From: Brevibacterium linens ATCC 9172
Lineage (GTDB): Bacteria; Actinomycetota; Actinomycetes; Actinomycetales; Brevibacteriaceae
NCBI RefSeq assembly: GCF_900169165.1
Contig: NZ_FXYY01000002.1
Coordinates: forward strand, 248,001-312,000
Length of the DNA: 64,000 nucleotides
Direction: 5' to 3'
The notes beneath the pieces are model-generated. The model saw nothing but the letters and a program-made list of their open reading frames with translations, was not told the origin of the DNA and made no database searches. Position numbers and translations under genes: made by a program. Shown piece by piece: positions 49,129-57,517 of the stretch (the stretch's first letter is position 1; each line of letters begins with the position of its first letter).

Positions 49129-50070
49129 ATGCGTATTGGACTGATCGCGATTGACGGCTGCTTCGGTTCGGCTATCGCGTCGATCATCGACATCGTGCGG
49201 GTGGCCGACGGAGCCCGCGGCGATGTCGACCCGCGGATCGACCCGATCGAACTCGCCATCCTCGGACCGAAACGGCGAGTGGCCACGACGGCATCGATGA
49301 CCCTGTCGGTGGACCACCCGCTGTCGGAGTCCGCAGAGTTCGACGTGGTCGTCGTCCCTGCGCTTGGAACCCTTACGGCCGCCGCTACCAATGACGCCCT
49401 CCAGAGCCGAGATGCTCGTTCGGTCATCGCCTCGCTCGGGCGCCTCGACGAGGCGACCACCCGGATCGCCGCGGCGTGCACCGGCGTGTTCGCTGTCGCC
49501 GAGACCGGACGGATGCATCATCGGCGGGCGACGACCAGCTGGTTCCTGGGGCCGGAGTTCCTGAAGCGCTATCCGACCGTCGCCCTCGATCTCGACACCA
49601 TGGTCGTGGTCGACGGGAACCTCGTCACCGCCGGCGCAGCGTTCGCCCACATCGACCTCGCGCTCTCACTCGTGCGATCGATCAGCCCCGACCTGGCCCA
49701 ACACGTCGCCAAGCTCCTCATCATCGACGAGCGCCCGTCGCAGGCGGCCTTCGTCGCCTACGAACATCTCCGGCACGAGGACCCGATCGTCGTCGAGTTC
49801 GAACGCTTCGTGCGCGCTCGCCTGGACGAACCGTTCAACGTCGCCTTCGTCGCGCAGTCGCTCGGCACCAGCCGGCGCACACTCGAACGACGAGTCCGTG
49901 CGGCGCTCAACCTCACTCCGCTCGGCTTCGTCCAACGGCTTCGCATCGAACGAGCTCGGCACCTCTCAGCAACCACGGACCTCACCTCCGCCGAGATCGC
50001 GCTACGGGTCGGCTACGCGAACGCCGAGACTCTGCGCTCCCTCCTGCGTAGGGAGCGACGCCGTTCTTGA
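49129..50070 (+). CDS. GlxA family AraC-type regulator (DJ-1/PfpI plus HTH)
   Basis: 313 residues. The N-terminal DJ-1/PfpI-like domain (about 1-170) has the elbow AACTGVFAVAETG with a cysteine; the C-terminal AraC HTH pair (about 220-313) includes FVAQSLGTSRRTLERRVRAAL. ATG 49129 is preferred because it gives the domain start MRIGLIAIDG. Divergent from the ABM gene. Ligand is unknown. Confidence 0.9.
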   Translation: MRIGLIAIDGCFGSAIASIIDIVRVADGARGDVDPRIDPIELAILGPKRRVATTASMTLSVDHPLSESAEFDVVVVPALGTLTAAATNDALQSRDARSVIASLGRLDEATTRIAAACTGVFAVAETGRMHHRRATTSWFLGPEFLKRYPTVALDLDTMVVVDGNLVTAGAAFAHIDLALSLVRSISPDLAQHVAKLLIIDERPSQAAFVAYEHLRHEDPIVVEFERFVRARLDEPFNVAFVAQSLGTSRRTLERRVRAALNLTPLGFVQRLRIERARHLSATTDLTSAEIALRVGYANAETLRSLLRRERRRS

Positions 50071-50436
50071 CCTATCGCCATGCCTGTAGCCGGTGTGCTA
50101 GTGCTCGACTGGAACCACCTCTCAGCACGTCGCGTCGACGCTCCTGCGTCGCCCCTGGACGACCAACTCGACACGCCCGCAGCACAGGCCATGTGACGTG
50201 TCCCGGCTTCCCGAACGGTCGGGGTTGGGTGGCTGTGGTGTTGCTGCGTTCTCGTCGAGAGGATCAGCAGACTCGATCAGAGTCGATTGGGATAAGACGC
50301 GAAGGCGGTCAGGTCAGGGCGGCCGAAGCAGGCCGGCGGGGTAGCGTCGGACTCTCCATTTGAAGGCGCACGGTTCTTGACCGGATGCGTTTTGGCTCGT
50401 GGCGATCACCGTTCCGATCGTCGCAGTCTCCGATGT
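50071..50436. other. Intergenic region with no recognised feature
   Basis: About 366 bases of normal GC content between the GlxA-like gene and the convergent racemase gene. Short frames occur but none resembles a protein, and no strong terminator was found. Confidence 0.5.
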
Positions 50437-51150
50437 TCAATGCCGAATGGTTACAGGCTCGTCCGCCATCATCCACTCAACAATCGCCGCCACATGCGCA
50501 TCGACTGAGTCGATGGCTGGCAGGGGAGCGGTCTCCGGTGGGACCAACAGGCCGATCTCCGTGCATGACAGCGCCACCGCGTCAGCGCCGCGGGCCTTGA
50601 AGTCGTTCATGATCTCGACGTAGCGTGCCCGCGAAGCATCCGTGAAGACTCCCTGCGTGAGTTCGTCGAAAATGATCTGATCGACCTCGAGGCACGTCTC
50701 CTCATCGGGAACGAGCGTCCGGATTCCCTGCTCCTCGAGTCGTCCCGTGTAGAAGTCATCGAGCATCGTCCACTTCGTGCCCAGAACCGCCAGCGTCGAA
50801 TAGTCCTGACGCTTCGCCACTGTCGCGATCGAATCGACCATGTGAATGAGAGGCGCATCGACTGAGGCTTCGATCGCCGGGGCGCACTTATGCATGAGAT
50901 TGGTGGCAATCGCGACAGCTTCGGCGCCGCCATCGACTAAACGCTGCGCCGTCGCCGTCAGGGATGCATCATTACCTGCCCAATCGTTGGCCTCCTGCAG
51001 CTCCCGGATGTCCGCGAAGTCGCACGAGTCGAGGAGGATCTGCGCGGAATGATGACCGCCGAGCTTTTTGGCCACGGCATCGTTGATCTTCGTGTAGTAC
51101 TCGATGCTCGAATGCCAGCTCATTCCACCCAGCAGACCGATCCTGCGCAT
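50437..51150 (-). CDS. Aspartate/glutamate racemase family protein
   Basis: 237-residue cofactor-independent racemase. The first catalytic-cysteine position in this family usually lies in a (T/C)N motif; here it reads IATNLMHKCAP, and the second cysteine is in ALSCTEIGLL. N-terminus MRRIGLLGGMSWHSSIEYY is typical. ATG 51150 follows GAGGAGTGGG; a longer upstream frame overlaps the divergent promoter. It is divergent from the LysR gene of the TRAP cluster. The shift of the first site from C to T deserves attention: some Asp racemase-like proteins with TN are lyases or inactive. Confidence 0.87.
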   Translation of the reverse strand: MRRIGLLGGMSWHSSIEYYTKINDAVAKKLGGHHSAQILLDSCDFADIRELQEANDWAGNDASLTATAQRLVDGGAEAVAIATNLMHKCAPAIEASVDAPLIHMVDSIATVAKRQDYSTLAVLGTKWTMLDDFYTGRLEEQGIRTLVPDEETCLEVDQIIFDELTQGVFTDASRARYVEIMNDFKARGADAVALSCTEIGLLVPPETAPLPAIDSVDAHVAAIVEWMMADEPVTIRH

Positions 51151-51248
51151 ACTCCCACTCCTCAAATCAGCACTTAAGTCACGACGATTACTTCCAGTGT
51201 GGTGCGCATCATCCACCTCCGGTAGACCCAGTTCCCTCTGCTCTGACA

Positions 51249-51254
51249 TAAGCT
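51249..51254 (+). promoter_or_regulatory. -10 element of the LysR-TRAP operon, leaderless spacing
   Basis: TAAGCT lies six bases before ATG 51261, within GACATAAGCTGGACTTATGTC, which itself is an inverted repeat (GACATAAG/CTTATGTC) and a possible autoregulatory site. Confidence 0.6.
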
Positions 51255-51260
51255 GGACTT

Positions 51261-52298
51261 ATGTCTACTGTCTTCGAACAGGCTCTCGACCTCGGCGAGC
51301 CCAAACGCCTCCTGATCTTCGGCGCCATCGCCGAATCCGGCAGCATCGGTGCCGCAGCCCGCGAACTCGGCTGGTCCCAACCAGCACTGTCCCAACACAT
51401 GAATGCGCTCGAGAAAGACCTCAACGTCACCCTCTTCGATCGCACCCCACGCGGCATTCGGCTTACCACTGCCGGCCAACTCGCTCGCATTCGCGCCAAC
51501 GAGGTGGCCGCCTCGGTGACGGGATTGCGCAGTGACCTTGCGAAAGCCTTCGGCCTCGGCGGACGCAATGTCCGGCTCGCCGGATTCCCCAGCTTCGTCA
51601 TCGGCCCATTGGCCGCAGCACTCGGCAGGCTGGAAGCAAACGCGGGCACACAGGCTGACTCGCCGCTTCACCATTCGTACGAAGTCTCCGAGGCCGAACC
51701 GCCCGAAGCACTGCGGATGCTCGACGATGGCGACATCGACATCGCCTTCCTCTTCCATCACGAAGACGAAACCCCGCCCGAGCTCTCCGGACACATGACC
51801 GTCGACCTCGGCGCCGACCACCTCGACCTGCTTGTGCCTGAACGCTGGAACCGTGCCGGGCAGATCCAACACCTCAACGATGTTGCCGAACTGCCGTGGA
51901 TCATGGGATGCGTGCGGTGCCGATCCACCGCCGAACGCCTCTGCCGCACTGCCGGCTTCGAACCCCGAACCCGGCACATCACCGACAACCCCGCCGCCAT
52001 CCAATCGCTCGTCTCCAACGGGCTCGGCGTCGCGCTGCTGCCTCGCAGCGCCCGCCGCTACTCCCAGATCCCCGGCATCGACCCGATCGCCCTGGAAGAA
52101 GCCGGCACCCGTCGAGTCTCCGCGCTGATCCCCGACGGTTTGGCTGACGCTTCCGAGGTGCTTGACCTGATCGATGCGCTGCGAGCCGCCGATATCGCCG
52201 TCGGTGGGACAGGCGCGCCAACCGGCGCCGATGCAGCAGAAGCCGCTATCGGTGCAACCGCCGCCGGCACCGCGACCGACCGTTACAGTGACTCCTGA
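51261..52298 (+). CDS. LysR family transcriptional regulator
   Basis: 345 residues with an N-terminal winged HTH (GSIGAAARELGWSQPALSQHM, about residues 29-49) and a C-terminal effector domain. The last ~35 residues are an Ala/Gly-rich tail. It precedes the TRAP genes with a one-base stop-start overlap (TGATG), unusual for LysR genes, which more often stand divergent. It probably controls both the TRAP operon and the divergent racemase in response to the transported compound. Confidence 0.93.
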   Translation: MSTVFEQALDLGEPKRLLIFGAIAESGSIGAAARELGWSQPALSQHMNALEKDLNVTLFDRTPRGIRLTTAGQLARIRANEVAASVTGLRSDLAKAFGLGGRNVRLAGFPSFVIGPLAAALGRLEANAGTQADSPLHHSYEVSEAEPPEALRMLDDGDIDIAFLFHHEDETPPELSGHMTVDLGADHLDLLVPERWNRAGQIQHLNDVAELPWIMGCVRCRSTAERLCRTAGFEPRTRHITDNPAAIQSLVSNGLGVALLPRSARRYSQIPGIDPIALEEAGTRRVSALIPDGLADASEVLDLIDALRAADIAVGGTGAPTGADAAEAAIGATAAGTATDRYSDS

Positions 52299-52792
52299 TG
52301 AGCACGTTCACCAAAGTCCTCGATAGGTGGCTGACGGTCACCACGGCCGTGGCAATCATCGTGATGATGCTCCACATCGTCTCCCACGCCCTGGCCCGAT
52401 CGATCTTCCACGCCCCGATCTACGGCACCAACGAGATCGTCGAATACTGGTACCTGCCGATCGTTGCGCTCCTCGGCATCCCCGCCGCCCAGCTGCAGAA
52501 GGAACACATCACCGTGACCATGGCCATCGAGCGGGCAAAACCCGCCACCGCTACGGTATTCACGGTCTTCGCGTGCCTCCTCGGCACACTCGTGTCGATC
52601 GCTTTCGCCTGGTTTGGGCTGAGCAAGGCACTGGAAAACACGGCTATCGGATCGACCGCCGATGTCTCCGACGTCATCACCTGGCCCGTGTACTACCTCG
52701 TGCCGGTCGTGTTCGTGCTCCTCGCTGTGCTTTACATCCTCGACGCCTTCGCGATCCTCCGCCGCCGCACCGAAGCAGGCGAGCAGGAGTGA
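52298..52792 (+). CDS. TRAP transporter small permease (DctQ type)
   Basis: 164 residues with four hydrophobic helices, the usual DctQ layout (AIIVMMLHIVSHALARSIF near the N-terminus and GTNEIVEYWYLPIVALLG). Overlaps the LysR stop by one base and dctM by four (GTGA). Confidence 0.92.
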   Translation: MSTFTKVLDRWLTVTTAVAIIVMMLHIVSHALARSIFHAPIYGTNEIVEYWYLPIVALLGIPAAQLQKEHITVTMAIERAKPATATVFTVFACLLGTLVSIAFAWFGLSKALENTAIGSTADVSDVITWPVYYLVPVVFVLLAVLYILDAFAILRRRTEAGEQE

Positions 52793-54384
52793 ACGCGAAA
52801 ACCGACCTCACCGGCGCACCCCTGCCCCCAGAAGACTCAAACAGCGCGAACATCATCGGCACGACCACCCAGAAACCCACCACAGCACTCTTCCCACGCG
52901 GATCCCGCCGCGAACGCCCCGGCACACTGGCCCTGACCATCGGGTTCGGGCTCGTCGCCGTCTGCCTCGCAGGCCTCTTCACCAGCCCATCTGCGGCCAT
53001 CGGCGGAGCCTGGTGCATCGGAATGATGCTCGTCCTCCTCTTCCTGTCCGTCCCGGTGGCCATCGCCTTGTCCGTACCATCGATCATCGGCGTCTACGCC
53101 GTGTCCGGCATCCCGGCGACGATGAACATCCTCTCCACCGCCCCATTCAGTGCCGTCTCTGACTGGTCGATGAGCGTGCTGCCGATGTTCATCTTCATGG
53201 GCATGCTGCTCACCCAATCGGGACTGTCCGGCAAGGTCTACCGGGTCGCCGACCACTGGTTCAGCTGGCTGCCCGGCGGCATCGGCATCGGCACCACCTT
53301 CGCCGGTGCCGGGCTGTCGGCAGTCACCGGTTCGACCATCGGCATGACCTACGCGCTCGGCCGCGCAGGCATTCCCGAAATGCTCAAAGCCGGCTACGAC
53401 CGCCGCATGGCCGTGGGAACCGTCATGGTCTCCGGAATGACCGGCAACCTCATTCCACCCTCGATCCTCATGGTCGTCTACGCCGGCATCGCCTCTGTGC
53501 CCGTCGGCCCCGCCCTCATGGCCGGTGCCCTGCCCGGAATCGTGCTCGCCGTCTGCTTTGCTGCCTTCATCTTCGCCCTCGGCGTCGTCGCCCCGAAACT
53601 CGTCGGCCGCGGTCAAAGCGCCCAGAATCCAACGAACACCACGGACACCACCCGCCCAACAACAACCTGGCGTGACCGCTTCACCTCCCTGACCAGCGTG
53701 TGGGGTTTCGCGATCATCCTCGTCGTTCTCTTCGGCGGCATGTTCTCCGGCATCTTCACCCCCACCGAGGCCGGAGCCGCCGCCGCACTCTGCTCACTCC
53801 TGCTGTGCCTGTGGGAGAAGCGAGACGACGGGCCGTGGCGGAAGGTCGCGGATTCGGCCATGGATACGGTGGCGGCCACCTCGGCGATCTTCTTCATCAT
53901 GATCGGCGCGACCATGCTCACCAGCCTGCTCGCCATAACCGGACTCGCCCCCATCCTCACCGGCCTCATCACTGACCTCGGGCTCTCGCGGATCGGATTC
54001 CTGCTCGTCCTCATCGTCCTCTACATCGTCATGGGCATGTTCTTCGACACCCTGTCGATGATGCTGCTGACCATCCCGATCCTCCTGCCCACCCTCGAGA
54101 CGATGGGCGTGAGCCCGCTGTGGTTCGGGGTCTTCGTCGTCCTCCTCGGCGAGTTCGCCATGGTCACCCCGCCGGTCGGCATCATCCCCTACATCGTCCA
54201 CTCGATCGCGAAGAACTCCGAGGTCAACCTCGGTGCCACGGTCACGCTGCGCGACATCTTCATCTCTCTGCTGTGGTTCCTGCCCGTCGGTGTCATCTTC
54301 CTCATCCTCATGGTCGCCGTGCCCGGAATGACCGAATGGCTGCCCGACCTCATCAGCCGCACGAGCGGGGGAATGCCCGGATAA
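52789..54384 (+). CDS. TRAP transporter large permease (DctM type)
   Basis: 531 residues with about 12-13 hydrophobic helices and DctM signatures (LPMFIFMGMLLTQSGL, GMTGNLIPPSILMVVYAG, TPPVGIIPYIV). It has a ~45-residue hydrophilic N-terminal extension and a Thr-rich loop near residue 285. GTG 52789 overlaps the dctQ stop. Drives sodium-coupled uptake of carboxylates delivered by the binding protein. Confidence 0.93.
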   Translation: MNAKTDLTGAPLPPEDSNSANIIGTTTQKPTTALFPRGSRRERPGTLALTIGFGLVAVCLAGLFTSPSAAIGGAWCIGMMLVLLFLSVPVAIALSVPSIIGVYAVSGIPATMNILSTAPFSAVSDWSMSVLPMFIFMGMLLTQSGLSGKVYRVADHWFSWLPGGIGIGTTFAGAGLSAVTGSTIGMTYALGRAGIPEMLKAGYDRRMAVGTVMVSGMTGNLIPPSILMVVYAGIASVPVGPALMAGALPGIVLAVCFAAFIFALGVVAPKLVGRGQSAQNPTNTTDTTRPTTTWRDRFTSLTSVWGFAIILVVLFGGMFSGIFTPTEAGAAAALCSLLLCLWEKRDDGPWRKVADSAMDTVAATSAIFFIMIGATMLTSLLAITGLAPILTGLITDLGLSRIGFLLVLIVLYIVMGMFFDTLSMMLLTIPILLPTLETMGVSPLWFGVFVVLLGEFAMVTPPVGIIPYIVHSIAKNSEVNLGATVTLRDIFISLLWFLPVGVIFLILMVAVPGMTEWLPDLISRTSGGMPG

Positions 54385-54525
54385 TCCTCGCCGAGGTGGC
54401 CCTGCCCACCCGTGCACTGTGTCGTTCGGGTGGCTGCCGCAGGGTGTGAGCGGACTCATGGTTAGGGTGACCTCATTCAGGCATATGATTGGAGGGAATT
54501 CTCAGCCTTCGTTCAAAGGAGTCCC

Positions 54526-55803
54526 ATGAAGCGCATCCGCACGGCAGCACGCCCCGCCAAGGCCATTGCGGCGGTCGCATCGCTGGCACTGTTGGCCGGA
54601 TGCGCAGGATCCGTCGGCGGTGAGGGATCAGGTTCGGGCGACTCCGCGGGGAAGGGCTTCGCCTATGAGGCTTCCCAGGATGAAATCGATGCGGCTCTGG
54701 CCGACCTTGACCCGGTGACGATCAAGTTCCAGCCGTCGTCGATGTCGGAGAAGTCGATCCTCGCGCCGAACGGACTCGACGTGAAGAAGGCCATCGAGGA
54801 ACGCTCGGATGGCAAGATCACCGTCGACATCGTGTGGGGCCAGGCTATCGCCAGCTACGCCGACGTCGATGACGCCCTGGCCGATGGACGAGTCGACCTC
54901 GCATTCACCCTCCCGTCGTACACCCCGGCCGAGTACCCCGCCTTCGACGCGATCGGCACGGCCATGTCGACCCTGCCGTCCTCGCCGGTGGCCAGTGATC
55001 TGGCGGCGAACGCGGCCGGTGTGCAGGCAGCATGGGAGACGCCCGAAGTGCTTGAAGAATTCGAGAAGAAGAACCTCGTCCCGCTCATTCCGATGCTCGC
55101 CGCGGGTGGGTATTCGACGATGTGCTCGAAGCCGATGACGTGGCTCGATGACTGGAAGGGCAAGCAGGTGCGTGTCGGTTCGGCCGCGGCGGGCAAGCAG
55201 ATGACCGATCTGGGTGCGACTCCGGTGTCGTTGTCATTCCCGGAGACCTATGAGGCGCTGCAGCGCGGAACCGTTGATTGCGATCTCGGTCAGCTGGCAC
55301 CGAACGTCGAGGCCGGCACCTTCGAGGTCGCCCCGAACATCGGTGTGGCCTCGGACGCGGGCATTGCCCGTTCGGCGGGTGCGATCACGGCGGGCAAGAA
55401 GTATGCGGAGCTGCCGGTGGCCTACCAGCAGGTCATCTTCGACTCGATGTCGACGACATTCTCCACGATGATGGAGGTCGTTATCGGTGCGAAGGCGCAG
55501 GCTGTCGAGCAGGCGAAGGACAACGACGGTTCAGTTCAGCCGTTTGACGATGACGTGCAGAAGCAGATGGCGAAGTACGCGAAGACGCTGTCGGACAAGA
55601 CCGCTGAGAAGGCTGGCGTTGACGGCGCGCCGAAGACGCTGGGCACCGCTGGAACCGAATGGGCAAAGTCCGTGTCCGAGCTCGGTTACGACGACAAGGG
55701 TGACTTCGCCTCACTCGACGAGTGGTACCCGGAGGACGCCTCGTACGACAAGCTCGGCGACGAGCTGTTTGAGAAGGTCATGGCCGAGCACCGGCCGGAG
55801 TGA
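54526..55803 (+). CDS. TRAP transporter solute-binding lipoprotein (DctP type)
   Basis: 425 residues with a lipoprotein signal (SLALLAGC, lipid-modified C26), a Gly/Ser linker, and a DctP domain. The family's substrate-binding arginine region is near QVRVGSAAAGKQM. ATG 54526 follows AAAGGAG. It lies 141 bases after dctM and has its own possible -10 (TAGGGT, 54464-54469), so it may be expressed at a higher level than the permease. A racemase on the other side of the regulator suggests a chiral amino or hydroxy acid substrate. Confidence 0.9.
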   Translation: MKRIRTAARPAKAIAAVASLALLAGCAGSVGGEGSGSGDSAGKGFAYEASQDEIDAALADLDPVTIKFQPSSMSEKSILAPNGLDVKKAIEERSDGKITVDIVWGQAIASYADVDDALADGRVDLAFTLPSYTPAEYPAFDAIGTAMSTLPSSPVASDLAANAAGVQAAWETPEVLEEFEKKNLVPLIPMLAAGGYSTMCSKPMTWLDDWKGKQVRVGSAAAGKQMTDLGATPVSLSFPETYEALQRGTVDCDLGQLAPNVEAGTFEVAPNIGVASDAGIARSAGAITAGKKYAELPVAYQQVIFDSMSTTFSTMMEVVIGAKAQAVEQAKDNDGSVQPFDDDVQKQMAKYAKTLSDKTAEKAGVDGAPKTLGTAGTEWAKSVSELGYDDKGDFASLDEWYPEDASYDKLGDELFEKVMAEHRPE

Positions 55804-55847
55804 TCCGGGACGCTAGTTGCTGTCATTTCGATGAGAATCTCGGTTGG

Positions 55848-55908
55848 GCTGGAGTTTATTGAACTCTCGGCTCAAATTCCGAGCGGTTCAATCTTTCAAT
55901 ACTCCAGC
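55848..55908. repeat. Long interrupted hairpin at an AT-rich boundary
   Basis: Three stacked stems: GCTGGAGT/ACTCCAGC (55848-55855 with 55901-55908), ATTGAAC/GTTCAAT (55858-55864 with 55886-55892) and CTCGG/CCGAG (55866-55870 with 55879-55883) around an eight-base loop. No T-run follows. It could end dctP transcription, or be an RNA or mobile-element end. Confidence 0.65.
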
Positions 55909-55998
55909 TATTAGAATCGTACAGACAGTTTGAAAGGCTCAAGCTGTTCGCAAGCTGAAGCTGATTACTGTGCGAGGAGTCCTCGCTGAAAAGTGACT

Positions 55999-56652
55999 CT
56001 ATTCGTTTAGGTACCAGGCCGTGGTCTCCAGAGTATCCACGCCAATAAAGTTCCTCAGTAATCGATCCTTCCTTCTTGGCAAAATTACATATTTATTGTC
56101 ATTTTTGTCGTGCTTGACTAGGTGTTTAACTGTTTTTACGCTACCGTATTTGAGTTTCGAGTATATTAGCCCGCGAATCTGATCGCGTACCGTCGACGCG
56201 TGCATCAAAAACGTAACGGTGGCTATGCACGCGATAAGTAGGATGGCGGCAGAGATCAGAGTGGTTGCCGTTTGCGACCAGTTCCAGATCGCGCCGAGCG
56301 CAATTGCGCCAGCGACTAGAGCAAACGTAGCTGCGAGAACCGTGAGGGCGACCGCGAAAGATGGCAGCAGTCCTGAAGGGAGCAGTATCCGCGGTAGCCT
56401 CTGCTTAAGCATGTTTCTCGCGCTTAAATTAAGTAACGTGACAACTTCTGAAAGATCGGAGTCTTCGTTGCCATTGGCATTACGGCTAGACTCGGCCATT
56501 TCGCTTAACTTGATTTGAGCTTCTAATTCGGAGACAAGAGAGGAGAGTTTTTCTTCGTGTCTGGTTGGCTTGAAGTAGTCGAGCCCTTTTGACACGAGTA
56601 CTGAAAAAGCACTGGACCCTAATATGGCTAATAGTATTGTGCTGAAGCTCAT
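55999..56652 (-). CDS. AT-rich membrane protein of unknown function
   Basis: 217 residues. One hydrophobic helix at the N-terminus (about 2-22), a charged coiled-coil-like stretch (about 30-65), two more helices (about 97-119 and 128-150) and a basic C-terminal domain of ~65 residues. Base composition is clearly more AT-rich than neighbours, indicating transfer. No family recognised. The layout (membrane anchor plus soluble tail) resembles small membrane effectors in defence islands, but that is speculation. Confidence 0.7.
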   Translation of the reverse strand: MSFSTILLAILGSSAFSVLVSKGLDYFKPTRHEEKLSSLVSELEAQIKLSEMAESSRNANGNEDSDLSEVVTLLNLSARNMLKQRLPRILLPSGLLPSFAVALTVLAATFALVAGAIALGAIWNWSQTATTLISAAILLIACIATVTFLMHASTVRDQIRGLIYSKLKYGSVKTVKHLVKHDKNDNKYVILPRRKDRLLRNFIGVDTLETTAWYLNE

Positions 56653-56682
56653 TGTCCTCCTATCGTGATGCTCCCGAGCTGA

Positions 56683-57108
56683 TCAGTTTGACTGCCCCGT
56701 CCACGGATTCACTAGCCGGACTCCAGCAAGCGCTTCGAAATGTTTGGTGTTTCGCGTTGCGACAGTCATCTGATGCGCAACTGCGATTGAAGCAATGAGG
56801 GCATCATCGAGAGGCGCATGCTCGGGTACGCGGAATGAGCCCAGTGCGCGGGCGGCAGGCAGATCGAAAGGGAGAATGCGTCCCGCGAATCCGGGGAGGA
56901 GCATTTCCTCGAACCACATTCGCAAGATCTTGCCTTGCTGCGAATCTGTGCGTTCTTTCGCCGTCACACCACGTTCGATCTCGGAAATGCTCAGGGCCGA
57001 TACAAACTGGGCTTGCGCGGGCACCGAACTCGACCAGGATTCGACCTCCGGATTTCGACCGCGCACTCGCAGAGCCGACAGGACGTTCGTATCGAGAAGG
57101 AAGTTCAT
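56683..57108 (-). CDS. PIN-domain toxin (VapC/FitB type)
   Basis: 141 residues. PIN ribonuclease acidic residues are visible: D6 in LLDTNVL, E43 in SEIERG and D101/D102 in PLDDALIAS, followed by TRNTKHF. Such toxins cleave tRNA or rRNA. Start overlaps the antitoxin stop (ATGA), the usual toxin-second order. Confidence 0.92.
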   Translation of the reverse strand: MNFLLDTNVLSALRVRGRNPEVESWSSSVPAQAQFVSALSISEIERGVTAKERTDSQQGKILRMWFEEMLLPGFAGRILPFDLPAARALGSFRVPEHAPLDDALIASIAVAHQMTVATRNTKHFEALAGVRLVNPWTGQSN

Positions 57109-57332
57109 AGCTCTGCGCTGCGGGCTTTCAGACCGAGGCGTTTCGGCTCGAACTCGAAGTGCGTGTCCGTAGGCATTGAGATGAGATCAACGAGTGTCGG
57201 CTCCTCTGCCGCAATGCCGACCGCAAGGGCTTCCCTGGCTTCTGCCTCGATGCTCGAATGATGTGCAGCCGCCCGTCTTCGCAGTATGGCTTTGGTGCCC
57301 TCCGGCAGATTGCGAATCAAAATCTGTTCCAC
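57105..57332 (-). CDS. FitA/VapB-type RHH antitoxin
   Basis: 75 residues from GTG 57332, which follows AGGAGGAGG. The N-terminal ribbon-helix-helix (EQILIRNLPEGTKAILRRRA) binds DNA and the C-terminal tail (HFEFEPKRLGLKARSAEL) would wrap the toxin. A longer frame up to 57404 runs through the operator and is not favoured. Confidence 0.88.
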   Translation of the reverse strand: MEQILIRNLPEGTKAILRRRAAAHHSSIEAEAREALAVGIAAEEPTLVDLISMPTDTHFEFEPKRLGLKARSAEL

Positions 57333-57345
57333 GACGCCTCCTCCT

Positions 57346-57365
57346 GATATCAACTCAATGATATC
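57346..57365. promoter_or_regulatory. Palindromic operator of the VapBC-type pair
   Basis: GATATC-N8-GATATC (57346-57365), two self-complementary hexamers 14 bases apart, directly upstream of the antitoxin start. RHH antitoxins bind such paired short palindromes. Confidence 0.6.
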
Positions 57366-57517
57366 GTTTACAGTGCTTGGTGAGAAGAGGTTCTTCCAAT
57401 CCACCGCAAACTCTCAATCGCACACACTCCCTGATCAACTAGGCTGGTGACGGCGCCAGACCACAGCGTGCCGGCCACGGCAATCCACGCCCCACGGGGT
57501 CGCAGGACCACAGACGA

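Noticed and set aside
50071..50436. A plus-strand frame of about 98 codons after the glxA-like gene
   Set aside because: Arg/Ser-rich translation without start signal or motif; probably non-coding.
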